NCBI GenBank assembly: GCA_036804525.1
Contig: DAIRSE010000002.1
Span: forward strand, 149,994 to 213,993
Source: JBFLVT01 sp036804525
GTDB taxonomy: Bacteria > Bacillota > Desulfotomaculia > Desulfotomaculales > JASEER01
Direction of reading: 5' to 3'
Length of the DNA: 64,000 nucleotides
Shown one piece after another: positions 43,251-52,092 of the stretch. Position numbers and translations under genes: made by a program. Position 1 is the stretch's first letter. The number at the start of each line of letters is the position of its first letter. The notes below the pieces were generated by a model, which was not told the DNA's origin, made no database searches, and worked only from the letters and a program-made list of their open reading frames with translations.

Positions 43251-43407
43251 TGGAATCCACTCACTTTCGCAACATGGTAGCACGGTATTCTTAAATTCTT
43301 ATATTATTTTGCCCACAAAACAGTCCGCAGACAGTAAGTCCGACAAAAAGGCCTTAACACCTTTCCAACGTCTGACTTCCCACTTCCCACATCTCACTTC
43401 TCACTTC

Positions 43408-43800
43408 TCACTTCCCACTTGGTAGGCAAAAACTCTGCGGCAGCAGCTCACTAAGCCTCTTGACGGTGTAGCCCCCATACTCGTTCGCGGCGATGACGGC
43501 CAGGTCCGGGGCAAACTCGGCCAGGACCTGCCGGCAGGCCCCGCAGGGCAGGCACTTTTCCTGACCATTCCCAGCAACGGCAATAGCGACAAACTCTCGT
43601 TCTCCGTCGCTCACCGCCTTGCCGACAGCCACTCTTTCTGCGCACATGGTCAGGCCGTAGGAGGCATTCTCCACGTTGCAGCCGGTAAACACTCTGCCGC
43701 CGGCCGTGAGTAAAGCTACGCCGACACGAAAACCGGAATAAGGCGCATAAGCTCTGGTTCTCGCCTGCAAAGCTGCTTTTACCAACTCTTCGTTATTCAT
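43408..43800 (-). CDS. cdd: Cytidine deaminase
   Basis: 130 residues. The zinc site is CNVENASYGLTMCAERVA (Cys/AE) with LPCGACRQVLAEF (PCxxC); YAPYSGFRVGVALLT is the family N-terminus. It deaminates cytidine and deoxycytidine in pyrimidine salvage. The ATG overlaps the ybeY stop by 8 bp. Diacylglycerol kinase (dgkA), often between ybeY and cdd in Firmicutes, is missing. Confidence 0.93.
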   Translation of the reverse strand: MNNEELVKAALQARTRAYAPYSGFRVGVALLTAGGRVFTGCNVENASYGLTMCAERVAVGKAVSDGEREFVAIAVAGNGQEKCLPCGACRQVLAEFAPDLAVIAANEYGGYTVKRLSELLPQSFCLPSGK

Positions 43801-44269
43801 CGTTCACCTCGTAACCCAGTCTTTGCAGGATAAGCTCTTCCCGCCGGCGCATGACCGCGGCGTCCTCATCCTTGATGTGGTCATAGCCCAGGAGATGGAG
43901 GGTTCCGTGTACCAGCAGCCGGGCGACCTCGAACTCCATACCGACCCCGTACTCGGCAGCCTGGCGAACAGCCGCAGGCAGAGAAACAACCACATCGCCC
44001 AGCAAGACGAAAGGCTCGTCATCTTCCCCGCCGGGTTCCTCTTCGCGCATCGGGAAAGCAAGGACATCGGTGCTCTTGTCTATTCCCCGGTATTCGCGGT
44101 TCAAGTTTTGAATGTAATCGTCATCGACAAAAGCAACGCTGACTTCAGGTTCGCCCCCGCCTACCGGGCTTTCCGACCTCAATACTTCTTCCACCACCCG
44201 GACGGTCAGGTTTTCCAGAGCTTCTCCGACCTCAACGCTGTCCTGAAGGTTATTGACTGCGACGAGCAC
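43793..44269 (-). CDS. ybeY: Endoribonuclease YbeY
   Basis: 158 residues. The zinc motif HGTLHLLGYDH is intact, and FVDDDYIQNLNREYRGIDKSTDVLAFP is characteristic. YbeY acts in 16S rRNA 3' maturation and 70S ribosome quality control. GTG at 44269 lies 11 bases after AAAGGAG and gives a normal length; a longer reading to 44314 lies within the end of pgpH. It overlaps both neighbours (pgpH, cdd) and is clearly in the same operon. Confidence 0.9.
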   Translation of the reverse strand: MLVAVNNLQDSVEVGEALENLTVRVVEEVLRSESPVGGGEPEVSVAFVDDDYIQNLNREYRGIDKSTDVLAFPMREEEPGGEDDEPFVLLGDVVVSLPAAVRQAAEYGVGMEFEVARLLVHGTLHLLGYDHIKDEDAAVMRRREELILQRLGYEVNDE

Positions 44270-46412
44270 TCCGGGCACGTCTCCTTTCAATTTCTTTAGG
44301 GTCAGGATACTCAATGCGGTTGTGGAAAATACCTGCGAGGACCCTGGTAAAAGTGCTTCCGATAATGTCCAGGTCGCGGAAGTTCAGATCGCACTCGTCG
44401 AACTGTCCGTCAGCCAGTTTTTCTTTAATCAACTTGCGAACAAGCCCTTCCAACTGGCCCGGCGAGGGCCGCTCCAGCGACCTGACGGCAGCCTCGACAG
44501 CGTCGGCCAGCATGACGATGGCCGCTTCGCGTGTCTGGGGTTTCGGCCCCTCGTAGCGGTAGTCCTCCTCCTTGACCAGGTCCTTCTCGTCCTGCTCCCG
44601 GGCCTTGTGGTAGAAGAAGTTGATCAGGCTTGTCCCGTGGTGCTGCTCGATAATATCGATGATGGCCTGGGGAAGCCTGTGTTCCCTGGCAAACTCTACC
44701 CCGTCCTTAACGTGTGAGGTGACAATCAAGGTCGAAAGCGACGGGGTGATTTTGTCGTGGGGGTTCTCCGACCCGACCTGGTTCTCGATAAAGAAATAGG
44801 GCCTCCTGATCTTGCCGATATCGTGGTAATAAGCCCCCACGCGCACGAGCAGCGAGTCGCCCCCGACAGCCTCGGCCGCCGCTTCGGCAAGGTTGCCGAC
44901 AACGATGCTGTGGTGGTAAGTCCCCGGAGCCTCGATAAGCAGGCGCCTCAGCAAGGGCTGGCCCGGGTTCGCCAGCTCCAGAAGTTTAAAGGCCGAACTG
45001 ATGTCGAAGGTGCTCTCCAAAAAAGGCAGGGCCCCGTTGGTCAGGACGGAACAGAGCAAACCGTTGGCCAGGCCCAGTACCAGGCTCGAAGTAATTACCA
45101 GTCCCCAAGACGCGTCTCCGAGCATCATTTCGATGGCAAAGATGACAAGCGCCGAGACCCCACCGACGTAAAAACCCGCTCGGACGAGGTCGGTTCTCTG
45201 GCTCAGCTTGGATACGCTGAAAACCCCGGCGATACCGCCGACGAGCCCGACGACCGCGAAGTTGAAGCCTCCGCCGGTCATCGCCCCGGTGAGGAGGCTC
45301 ATCGCGGCCACCACTACGATCGCCAGATTTGATTCCAGGAGGATGGCCAGCAGCATGCCGGCCGCCCCGAGAGGAATGGTATAACCCATTAACTCCCCAA
45401 ACTCAGGCCACTGGGAAACCTTAATCGCCACCAGCACCTTGCCGATCAACAGTACGGTCAGGACGACGATCCCCAGGAGGTAGAAGTTGTTAAAGCGGCG
45501 GCAGAAGTCCTTATTTTGGCGGTAGATATAGAAGCCGACCACAAACATCAGAATGGCGACCAAGAAAGCCGACCCGAAAAGTTTCTTGATGGGGAATTCC
45601 TTCTTGAGCAGACCGAGTTTCTCCAGCTTAAGGGCGTGTTCTTCGGTGATGATTTCGCCCTTGCCGATGATTTTCTCGTCTTTCCTGATGCTGACGATCA
45701 CCGGCTGGACCTTCTCCGCCGCGGCATCCTGCATCTCCCTGGTGAGCTCGGCATTATAGAAGGCGTTAGGGCGCAAGAACTCGTTCACCAGCCCGCGCGC
45801 CAAAAGCTCATACGGGCGGGACAGGCCCGCTTCCTGCAGTTGCGAAACCAAGTCACGTCTGGCCTGGGGGAGTTCGTCCTGGCTAATCCCCTGCTCGCTG
45901 GAGTCCATCAGCCTGGCGATCCGGCTGTTAACCTCCCTGGTCATCTCGGCGGTAGCCTGGGACGTGCCGGAGGCCAGGCCAGCCAGTACGTCAGCCGGAA
46001 GGGCAAAGGGCACAACGGCCTTAATCCGCTCGATCTTGGCCTGCTGTTGAAGGTCCTTGTCGTCCTGGATGGCCTTGATCTTGGCCGTGAGGTTGCTAAT
46101 GTCGTTCTGGATGGCGACACTGACCTGGGGGTCGATTTCATACTGCCTGGGGACTTGGGCGCGGGCACGCTCGCGCGCTTCATTAGTCTTGACGGGATCT
46201 TCAAAGCTGATGGCATAAGGGGCCCAGATGTCCCGGGGGGCCACCTGGTTCTTGGACAGTCTCGGTTGGGTATCGAAAAAGTTGACGGATACAAGGAAGG
46301 TCAGGCACAGGAAAAAAGCAAGGACCGCGCCAACCTGGCGGGTCTTGGGAGCGGTGAGGAATTGTGTGAGTCCCTGTCCGGTTGTCGCTACCAGGGCACG
46401 CAGACCCAACAA
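44250..46412 (-). CDS. pgpH: c-di-AMP phosphodiesterase, 7TMR-HD family (PgpH)
   Basis: 720 residues, TTG start about six bases after GAGGAGTGA. One N-terminal membrane span (about 28-48), a large extracytoplasmic 7TMR-HDED domain (to about 275), seven membrane spans (about 285-470) and a cytosolic HD domain with VGAYYHDIGKIRRPYFF, HHGTSLINFFYHKA and MLADAVEAAVRSL. PgpH hydrolyses the second messenger c-di-AMP; this may link to the KhtT-like regulator at 4452, a family that binds the nucleotide. Position phoH-pgpH-ybeY is conserved in Firmicutes. Confidence 0.92.
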   Translation of the reverse strand: MLGLRALVATTGQGLTQFLTAPKTRQVGAVLAFFLCLTFLVSVNFFDTQPRLSKNQVAPRDIWAPYAISFEDPVKTNEARERARAQVPRQYEIDPQVSVAIQNDISNLTAKIKAIQDDKDLQQQAKIERIKAVVPFALPADVLAGLASGTSQATAEMTREVNSRIARLMDSSEQGISQDELPQARRDLVSQLQEAGLSRPYELLARGLVNEFLRPNAFYNAELTREMQDAAAEKVQPVIVSIRKDEKIIGKGEIITEEHALKLEKLGLLKKEFPIKKLFGSAFLVAILMFVVGFYIYRQNKDFCRRFNNFYLLGIVVLTVLLIGKVLVAIKVSQWPEFGELMGYTIPLGAAGMLLAILLESNLAIVVVAAMSLLTGAMTGGGFNFAVVGLVGGIAGVFSVSKLSQRTDLVRAGFYVGGVSALVIFAIEMMLGDASWGLVITSSLVLGLANGLLCSVLTNGALPFLESTFDISSAFKLLELANPGQPLLRRLLIEAPGTYHHSIVVGNLAEAAAEAVGGDSLLVRVGAYYHDIGKIRRPYFFIENQVGSENPHDKITPSLSTLIVTSHVKDGVEFAREHRLPQAIIDIIEQHHGTSLINFFYHKAREQDEKDLVKEEDYRYEGPKPQTREAAIVMLADAVEAAVRSLERPSPGQLEGLVRKLIKEKLADGQFDECDLNFRDLDIIGSTFTRVLAGIFHNRIEYPDPKEIERRRARSARRSQ

Positions 46413-46416
46413 CTAG

Positions 46417-47391
46417 TCACTCCTCTTTCGTATCACCCGCCCGCTCGTAAGCCTTGACTATCTCTACGACCAACGGGTGGCGGATGGTGTCAGCACCGGT
46501 GAAATAGGAGAAACCTATTCCGGCCACGCCTTTCAGAATGCGTAGAGCCTCAACAAGCCCGGAGGCCTGGCCCTTGGGCAGGTCAACCTGAGTCACGTCA
46601 CCAGTGATCACTGCTTTGGAGCCGAAGCCCAAACGGGTGAGAAACATCTTCATCTGTTCCGGCGTGGTGTTTTGCGCCTCATCCAGGATGATGAAGGCGT
46701 CTTCCAGCGTCCGGCCCCGCATGTACGCCAAAGGCGCAATCTCTATAATATGGCGATCCAGGTACCGTTGTGTATTCTCTAATCCCAGTATATCATACAA
46801 GCTGTCGTAAAGTGGACGCAGGTAGGGGTCAACCTTTTCCTGCAGATCACCCGGGAGAAAGCCCAGTTTCTCGCCTGCTTCCACCGCCGGACGGGTCAGG
46901 ATGATGCGATTGATCTGTTTATTACGCAGGGCACTTACCGCCATAACCACGGCCAGATAAGTCTTGCCGGTTCCTGCCGGACCGACGGCAAACACCACGT
47001 CGTTTTCGCGCATGGCCTTGACGTAGCGCTGCTGTCCCAGGGTCTTGGGACGGATTTTTTTACCCCGGGGCGTGGTGATAATGACCTCCCGGGCCAGATC
47101 ACCCAGCTCGTCTTTTTCCCCCTTGTGCACGCTGCGTATGACGTAGTGGACGTCCTGCAGGGAAAGGCTCTTGCGTTCGGCGAAGAAGGACTGAAGCTTT
47201 TCAATAACGACCTGTGCTTCTTCGACCTGTTCCGCTGTCCCCATAATGACCAGCTGTCCGCCGCGCTGCACGATCTTGACCCCGATACCTTCTTCAAGAG
47301 CTTTGAGATTCTCGTCGTAACGCCCAAAAATAGCGGCTGCGGTCAAAGGATCATCAATGGTTACGCGGCTTTCAACCCTTTCTTCGGCCAA
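46417..47391 (-). CDS. phoH: PhoH-family ATPase
   Basis: 324 residues, TTG start. An N-terminal KH-like region (about 10-75) precedes the PhoH domain with Walker A VGPAGTGKTYLAVVMAV, LTRPAVEAGEKLGFLPGDL, FIILDEAQNTTPEQMKMFLTRLG and ITGDVTQVDLP. It is thought to act in RNA metabolism. Its stop is four bases before the pgpH start. Confidence 0.92.
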   Translation of the reverse strand: MAEERVESRVTIDDPLTAAAIFGRYDENLKALEEGIGVKIVQRGGQLVIMGTAEQVEEAQVVIEKLQSFFAERKSLSLQDVHYVIRSVHKGEKDELGDLAREVIITTPRGKKIRPKTLGQQRYVKAMRENDVVFAVGPAGTGKTYLAVVMAVSALRNKQINRIILTRPAVEAGEKLGFLPGDLQEKVDPYLRPLYDSLYDILGLENTQRYLDRHIIEIAPLAYMRGRTLEDAFIILDEAQNTTPEQMKMFLTRLGFGSKAVITGDVTQVDLPKGQASGLVEALRILKGVAGIGFSYFTGADTIRHPLVVEIVKAYERAGDTKEE

Positions 47392-47449
47392 TTACTAGCC
47401 TCCTTCGTCGGCTTGGCATTAAGCATTCGGCATTCAGCATTGCTGAATG

Positions 47450-48670
47450 CTACTTCAGGGCTCGTTCTACGCCGATGTCCTCCAGGACCTCGACGGAGGC
47501 ACGCACGCGGACAAGTTCTTCCGGCTTGTTCGTCTTAATAATCTCAACCTTTTGGTTCAGGATCCTGTACTCTTTGGGCAACTGGCTTCTAACGGCTTCC
47601 AGGACCTCATCGCGGGCCGTTTTAAAGGCTTCTTCCCGGGAACGTGAGCGTTTATAAGGCTTTATTTCCCTAAAAGTCGTGGATACTACTTCGACGGGGA
47701 CAACTAAATTCCTCCACGCCGGGAGGCGCCGCACGGTCACCGTGCTCTCGTAGTCCTTGTATGGGGGTCTGGCTGACCCTTTAATATTTATTTGCCGCTG
47801 CCCGATTTTAATGCTCCAGGCGTGGGCGATTCGTCCCGTCGCCAGCATCCCTTCCTCGACCAGAGACACTTCTGCGTACTCCTCGTACCATACCCGGGCC
47901 CGTACGATGCCTTTTGCCCGAACGTATCTCGGTTCTCGCGGCAGTACCGTTCCGTCCTCCTCAAGGGCTTCTTCAGGCCAGATCTCCCCGGAGATGAGGA
48001 TTTCCCCGGGCAAGACGGTTTGTCCTTTTTTAACCAAGGCCTGTCCCTTAAGCACCAGCACGTCTTCGACCAGACCCGCCTTCCCGGCGACGATGTCGGA
48101 ACGCCCGGGAGAGACCTCTGTACCGGAAAGTTTCTTCTCGGCCACAGAAATAATGGCTTTTGTGCCGCGCAGACGCACACCAACCCAGGAGAGCTTGGGC
48201 ACGCGTTCCAGGATGCCGTCTTCAACCATTGAGTTTTCGAAAGACCACTTGGCCACGCCTATATAAATCCCCGCCTCGCGAGCAGCCCGGATTATTTCTT
48301 CCCGCGGCACCGACTTATTGCCTTCGACATCAATAAACCATACAAACGAAGACAACAGGTACAGTCCGCTGACGAATACTATAACTCCGACAAGCAGCGG
48401 TTTGCGCTTAAAGACGTTGGAAAGGGCGAAAGGCAGGCCTTTTCTTTCCGTTACGTGAAACCGGCTTCTTGTTCGCCGGGCTATATGCCTTAACGGCTTG
48501 ACAGCGCTCAGCGTGGTCCGGACGACCACAGTATCCTCGTCAAGCCTTTTGACGTCCCAGAAATGGATGCCGCGGGTAGTGGCCATGTTGATGAATTTCT
48601 CCAAAGTCCGGCCCTTGACCACCATCGTAACTTGTCCAAACAGGTAGGCTAAAATGCGCAGGATGAACAT
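47450..48670 (-). CDS. yqfD: Sporulation protein YqfD
   Basis: 406 residues. Basic N-terminal region, one membrane span at about 93-115 (PLLVGVIVFVSGLYLLSSFVWFIDVEG), then a long extracytoplasmic beta-rich part with repeated YqfD domain features (VAKWSFENSMVEDGILERVPKLSWVGVRLRGTKAIISVAEKK). It is made in the mother cell during sporulation in Bacillus and is conserved among spore formers. It follows yqfC by 15 bp. Confidence 0.9.
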   Translation of the reverse strand: MFILRILAYLFGQVTMVVKGRTLEKFINMATTRGIHFWDVKRLDEDTVVVRTTLSAVKPLRHIARRTRSRFHVTERKGLPFALSNVFKRKPLLVGVIVFVSGLYLLSSFVWFIDVEGNKSVPREEIIRAAREAGIYIGVAKWSFENSMVEDGILERVPKLSWVGVRLRGTKAIISVAEKKLSGTEVSPGRSDIVAGKAGLVEDVLVLKGQALVKKGQTVLPGEILISGEIWPEEALEEDGTVLPREPRYVRAKGIVRARVWYEEYAEVSLVEEGMLATGRIAHAWSIKIGQRQINIKGSARPPYKDYESTVTVRRLPAWRNLVVPVEVVSTTFREIKPYKRSRSREEAFKTARDEVLEAVRSQLPKEYRILNQKVEIIKTNKPEELVRVRASVEVLEDIGVERALK

Positions 48671-48685
48671 TCTTTATTCCTCCAA

Positions 48686-48967
48686 TTAGAGAAATTCCAC
48701 TGACCGGATATGCCCGTCCACGCAGATTTCATCGGGGAGAATGTTGCGGATGGTGAGGTCGGCGCCGGTTACAGCCACTTCTCCGGAACCGACGATAACC
48801 CTGACCCGCTCCGGGGTATACTCCACGATACCCCTGTGGTTCTCGATAAATACCTGGACATTGCCCACAAGGACGATCTTGGGCAGGTTAAGAGCCACGT
48901 CGCCCGGGATCTCCAGGATGTCGGCGATTGAACGGCGAACGATCTTTCCTACATCACGCCAGGCCAT
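48686..48967 (-). CDS. yqfC: Sporulation protein YqfC (YabP family)
   Basis: 93 residues. The pattern IADILEIPGDVALNLPKIVLVGNVQVFIENHRGIVEYTPERVRV is that of the YabP/YqfC family. ATG at 48967 has GGGGAGGG seven bases upstream. That ribosome site is one arm of a perfect hairpin (48975-49004). With yqfD it forms the usual sporulation pair, under SigE in Bacillus (family knowledge). Confidence 0.9.
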   Translation of the reverse strand: MAWRDVGKIVRRSIADILEIPGDVALNLPKIVLVGNVQVFIENHRGIVEYTPERVRVIVGSGEVAVTGADLTIRNILPDEICVDGHIRSVEFL

Positions 48968-48974
48968 AACAAAA

Positions 48975-49004
48975 CCCTCCCCACTTAAATCTATGCGGGG
49001 AGGG
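48975..49004 (-). promoter_or_regulatory. Hairpin covering the yqfC ribosome-binding site
   Basis: Read on the minus strand, CCCTCCCC (49004-48997) and GGGGAGGG (48982-48975) form a perfect 8-bp all-GC/AT stem with a 14-base loop. The second arm is the Shine-Dalgarno sequence of yqfC. The structure should hide it in the free mRNA and could gate YqfC synthesis. Confidence 0.55.
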
Positions 49005-49032
49005 TATCCCAAAATTTATCAAAAAAATATTT

Positions 49033-49060
49033 AAGCCCGGTCTATGCCGGGCTTTTTCTT
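49033..49060 (-). terminator. Rho-independent terminator of rpsU
   Basis: AAGCCCGG/CCGGGCTT stem with a six-base loop; on the minus strand it is followed by AAATATTTTTTT, and T5 also follows on the plus side. It lies 27 bp past the rpsU stop and so separates rpsU from yqfC. Confidence 0.8.
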
Positions 49061-49080
49061 ATCTTTTCTGTGTATCTTGT

Positions 49081-49260
49081 TTAGAACCTCTTCTTGCGCT
49101 TACGCGCTGCCTCGGACTTCTTCTTACGCCTTACGCTGGGCTTCTCATAATGCTCGTGCTTTCTCGCTTCAGCAAAAACACCTGCGCGTTGGCACGTGCG
49201 TTTAAAGCGCCGAAGAGCGCTGTCAAGGCTTTCGTTCTTGCCGACTTTGACTTCCGCCAA
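49081..49260 (-). CDS. rpsU: Ribosomal protein S21
   Basis: 59 residues, strongly basic: KVGKNESLDSALRRFKRTC, ARKHEHYEKPSVRRKKKSEAARKRKKRF. It is a 30S subunit protein. The TTG at 49260 follows GGAGGGGGG and gives the family's LAEVKVGKNESLD start; the open frame to 49422 is not coding. It is separated from yqfC by a terminator and from HIT by 176 bp. Confidence 0.92.
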   Translation of the reverse strand: MAEVKVGKNESLDSALRRFKRTCQRAGVFAEARKHEHYEKPSVRRKKKSEAARKRKKRF

Positions 49261-49436
49261 CCCTGTTCCCCCCCTCCACCTAACCGCGTCTCGGGACAAC
49301 ACTTCTGAGAGTATAGCATTTGGGAATACAAAAGTCAACGCAAACCACCGGCTGAAGCCGGTGGGCACTGGGCATTGAGCGCTGTGCACTGAGAACATGC
49401 CATCCCATAGCTCAATGCTCATCGCTCATCTCTTTC

Positions 49437-49781
49437 TTAGCCGGGGGGCCAGCCCAGCTCACGCCCTGCCAGCAGGTGGTAGTGCACGTGAAAAACCACC
49501 TGCCCGGCCCCCTCAAGACAGTTGGCAACAAGCCGGAAGCCTTTCTTGTCGAGCCCGAGCCGGCGGGCGACGTCAACGGCAGCCAGGTGGAGTTGGCCAA
49601 TAATTTCAACATCCTCAGCTGTTAAATCAAAGAGGGTGGCGATATGTTTCTTGGGTATCAGGAGGACGTGCACAGGCGCCTGAGGATTAATGTCATTAAA
49701 AGCAATGACACGGTCATCCTCATAGAGAACCTTTGCCGGGATCTCTTTGCGCACGATCTTGCAAAAGATACAATCCTGCAT
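49437..49781 (-). CDS. HIT family nucleotide hydrolase (HinT-like)
   Basis: 114 residues. CIFCKIVRKEIPAKVLYEDD at the N-terminus and the histidine triad QVVFHVHYHLL at the C-terminus. HinT proteins hydrolyse AMP-lysine and related phosphoramidates. ATG at 49781 lies seven bases after AAAGGAGGT; earlier GTGs fall inside the ribosome site. Confidence 0.92.
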   Translation of the reverse strand: MQDCIFCKIVRKEIPAKVLYEDDRVIAFNDINPQAPVHVLLIPKKHIATLFDLTAEDVEIIGQLHLAAVDVARRLGLDKKGFRLVANCLEGAGQVVFHVHYHLLAGRELGWPPG

Positions 49782-49852
49782 TTGCACCACCTCCTTTTAC
49801 CCGATATCCGAAACTAGTCTATTAGACATTTGGGCTGGGGAATCCTGCTCCT

Positions 49853-51151
49853 TTATAGATTATCCCCCAGCAAAACTCCATCAATAATCGACTTCACTCT
49901 AACCTGCTCCAGGCACCCCAGGGAGTCCGGCGAGCCCCGGAAACGGGCGTGCAGGTAATTACCGGTATAGCCCTCCAGCACGCCGTCCCGGTGTTCCTCC
50001 GCCAGAACACTCACGGTTTTGCCGACGTAGCGGCAGGCGAACCGATCTTTCAGGAACTCGCCGAGTTCGAGCATGGCCTTGCTCCGGCTTTCCTTGACCT
50101 TTGCCGGGACTTGATCCTGATAGGCGGCGGCGGGAGTGCCCTTACGCGGCGAAAACTTGAAGACGTGCAGCCCGCTAAATCCGATACGCCGGACGAAGTC
50201 CAGGCTTTCCTGAAAATGCGCGTCGCTTTCGCCCGGGAAGCCGACCATGATGTCGGTGGTGATACCGACATCCGGAATTCTTGATCTGATATGGTTGACC
50301 AGCAGCGTAAATTCCCTGGTGGAGTAACGGCGTCCCATCCGGCGGAGGATGTGGTCAGAGCCGCTCTGGAGAGGAATATGCAGGTGCGGGCAGGCAACCG
50401 GGGAGGAAGCTATAACGTCGACAAGCGCGGGACTGATGTCCAGAGGCTCAATGGAACTCAACCGCAGGCGCAGCAGCCCGGGAACCTTGGAAAGGTCTTC
50501 CACAAGTTCCGCCAGTTTGGGCCTATCAGGCAGGTCTCGCCCGTATGCCCCAAGGTGCGTCCCGGTCAGAACCAGTTCCACATAGCCGTTATTGACCAGG
50601 CGTTGGGCTTCCTCGAGGACAGCGGCCAACGGGCGGGAGCGCAAGGGCCCCCTGGCATAGGGCACGATACAGTAAGTGCAAAAATCGCGGCATCCCTCCT
50701 GCACCTTTATATATGCCCTTGCACGCCCCTGTGTGCGGCTGATCGGCAACTCCTCAAACTCTGGCGCCTCGTCGAGACTGACGACACACTTAACAGTCTT
50801 GCCGCGTTCCAGCTCCCGGTCGACGAACTCGGCCAGGCGTTCACGCCCCCGCGTACCGATGATCAGATCGACGTCGCCGATGCCTGCTATTTCGTCGGGA
50901 GCGACCTGCGCGTAGCAGCCGGTGACCACAACCAGGGCACCGGGATTTAACCGCCGCGCCCGCCTGATCACCTGCCTGGACTTCCTGTCCCCGATGTGGG
51001 TGACCGTGCAGGTGTTGATGACGTAAACGTCCGCCTTTTCTTCAAAGGAGACGATGGCGTAGCCCAGGCGCTCGAACTGTTCCGACAGGGCCTGTGTTTC
51101 GTACTGGTTGACCTTGCAACCCAGAGTGGCAAAAGCCACGGTCTTGAGCAA
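49853..51151 (-). CDS. mtaB: tRNA t6A37 methylthiotransferase MtaB
   Basis: 432 residues. N-terminal UPF0004 domain with cysteines in TLGCKVNQYET, NTCTVTHIGDRKS and VVTGCYAQ (three ligands to the auxiliary cluster). Radical SAM motif CRDFCTYCIVPYARG. C-terminal TRAM-like region. It converts t6A to ms2t6A at position 37 of ANN-decoding tRNAs. TTG start behind AGGTG. It follows rsmE across a 191-bp repeat-filled gap. Confidence 0.92.
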   Translation of the reverse strand: MLKTVAFATLGCKVNQYETQALSEQFERLGYAIVSFEEKADVYVINTCTVTHIGDRKSRQVIRRARRLNPGALVVVTGCYAQVAPDEIAGIGDVDLIIGTRGRERLAEFVDRELERGKTVKCVVSLDEAPEFEELPISRTQGRARAYIKVQEGCRDFCTYCIVPYARGPLRSRPLAAVLEEAQRLVNNGYVELVLTGTHLGAYGRDLPDRPKLAELVEDLSKVPGLLRLRLSSIEPLDISPALVDVIASSPVACPHLHIPLQSGSDHILRRMGRRYSTREFTLLVNHIRSRIPDVGITTDIMVGFPGESDAHFQESLDFVRRIGFSGLHVFKFSPRKGTPAAAYQDQVPAKVKESRSKAMLELGEFLKDRFACRYVGKTVSVLAEEHRDGVLEGYTGNYLHARFRGSPDSLGCLEQVRVKSIIDGVLLGDNL

Positions 51152-51164
51152 ACCTATGCACCTA

Positions 51165-51335
51165 CTTGATTGGTAGTCAGTAGTAAGTAGTCGGTAGTCG
51201 GAGGGGACTTTCTTGGCTACTTACCTTGCGGCATACGACTTACAACCACGAATGCTCGAATCGGCGTAGCCGATTCCTTTCCTCTGTTTCCTACTACTTA
51301 CTACTTATTACTTACTACTGCTGAATCCGTAAGGA
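51165..51335. repeat. GTAGTAAGTAGTCGG-type degenerate repeats
   Basis: On the left, TAGTCAGTAGTAAGTAGTCG (51176-51195); on the right, CTACTACTTACTACTTATTA (51291-51310). The two blocks are partly inverted copies of one another and could pair. They fill most of the gap between rsmE and mtaB. Confidence 0.7.
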
Positions 51336-51342
51336 TTCAGTA

Positions 51343-52092
51343 TTACCCCAGGTCCCCCAACTCATATAAGACAAGGGCAGCGGCAATCAGGCCGGCGGTT
51401 TCGGTGCGCAGGACGCGCGGGCCCAAGGTGACGCAGAACGCTCCGGCGTCGGCCGCCATGCGGGCTTCCCCGGCGCTGAAACCGCCCTCGGGCCCGACAA
51501 AAAGAAAGACCTCGCCCGCCGGATGGTGCTGCCGGAGAATATCCCTAAGCCGCCGCTCCTTTTCCCCTTCCCACAGGAATAAAACAGTGTCCCCCGGTTC
51601 GGCAAGCTTCAGGCTTGCCGCCAGGTCAAGCGGTTGTTCAACAACCGGGACGCGCAGCCGCCCGCACTGCTCGGCGGCCTCGACGGCGATCTTCTGCCAC
51701 CGCGCCACCCGCTTCTCAATCCTGGTTCCTTCCAGGCGCACCACAGCCCGCTCGGAGACCAGGGGAACGATCCGCGAAACCCCCAGTTCGGTAGCCTTCT
51801 GGATGACGAGGTCCATCTTGTCACCCCTGGCCAGCCCCTGGACCAGAGTGACCTTGAGGGGCGGCTCACCCTGCCCTTCAACCTGTTCGAAGATCTCCAG
51901 CCGGACAGCACCGAAGGCGGCGCTCGCAATGCGCGACCTGTAAAGCTTCCCGTCCTCGTCCAGGACCAGGACCTCGGCGCCAGGGCCGAGACGCAGCACG
52001 CGCGTCAGGTGGGCGGCGTCCTTACCCTGTACGTACGCCGTGGCAAGGCCTGCCCAATCGCTGCGAGGGATAAATATGCGTGGGATTCTCAA
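51343..52092 (-). CDS. rsmE: 16S rRNA m3U1498 methyltransferase RsmE
   Basis: 249 residues. SPOUT-fold motifs: VQGLARGDKMDLVIQKATELGVSRIVPLVSERAVVR, VAVEAAEQCGRLRVPVVE, LFVGPEGGFSAGEARMAADAG and LGPRVLRTETAGLIAAALVLYELG. It methylates U1498 of 16S rRNA. The TTG start overlaps the prmA stop (TTGA), so the two are translated together. Confidence 0.93.
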   Translation of the reverse strand: MRIPRIFIPRSDWAGLATAYVQGKDAAHLTRVLRLGPGAEVLVLDEDGKLYRSRIASAAFGAVRLEIFEQVEGQGEPPLKVTLVQGLARGDKMDLVIQKATELGVSRIVPLVSERAVVRLEGTRIEKRVARWQKIAVEAAEQCGRLRVPVVEQPLDLAASLKLAEPGDTVLFLWEGEKERRLRDILRQHHPAGEVFLFVGPEGGFSAGEARMAADAGAFCVTLGPRVLRTETAGLIAAALVLYELGDLG

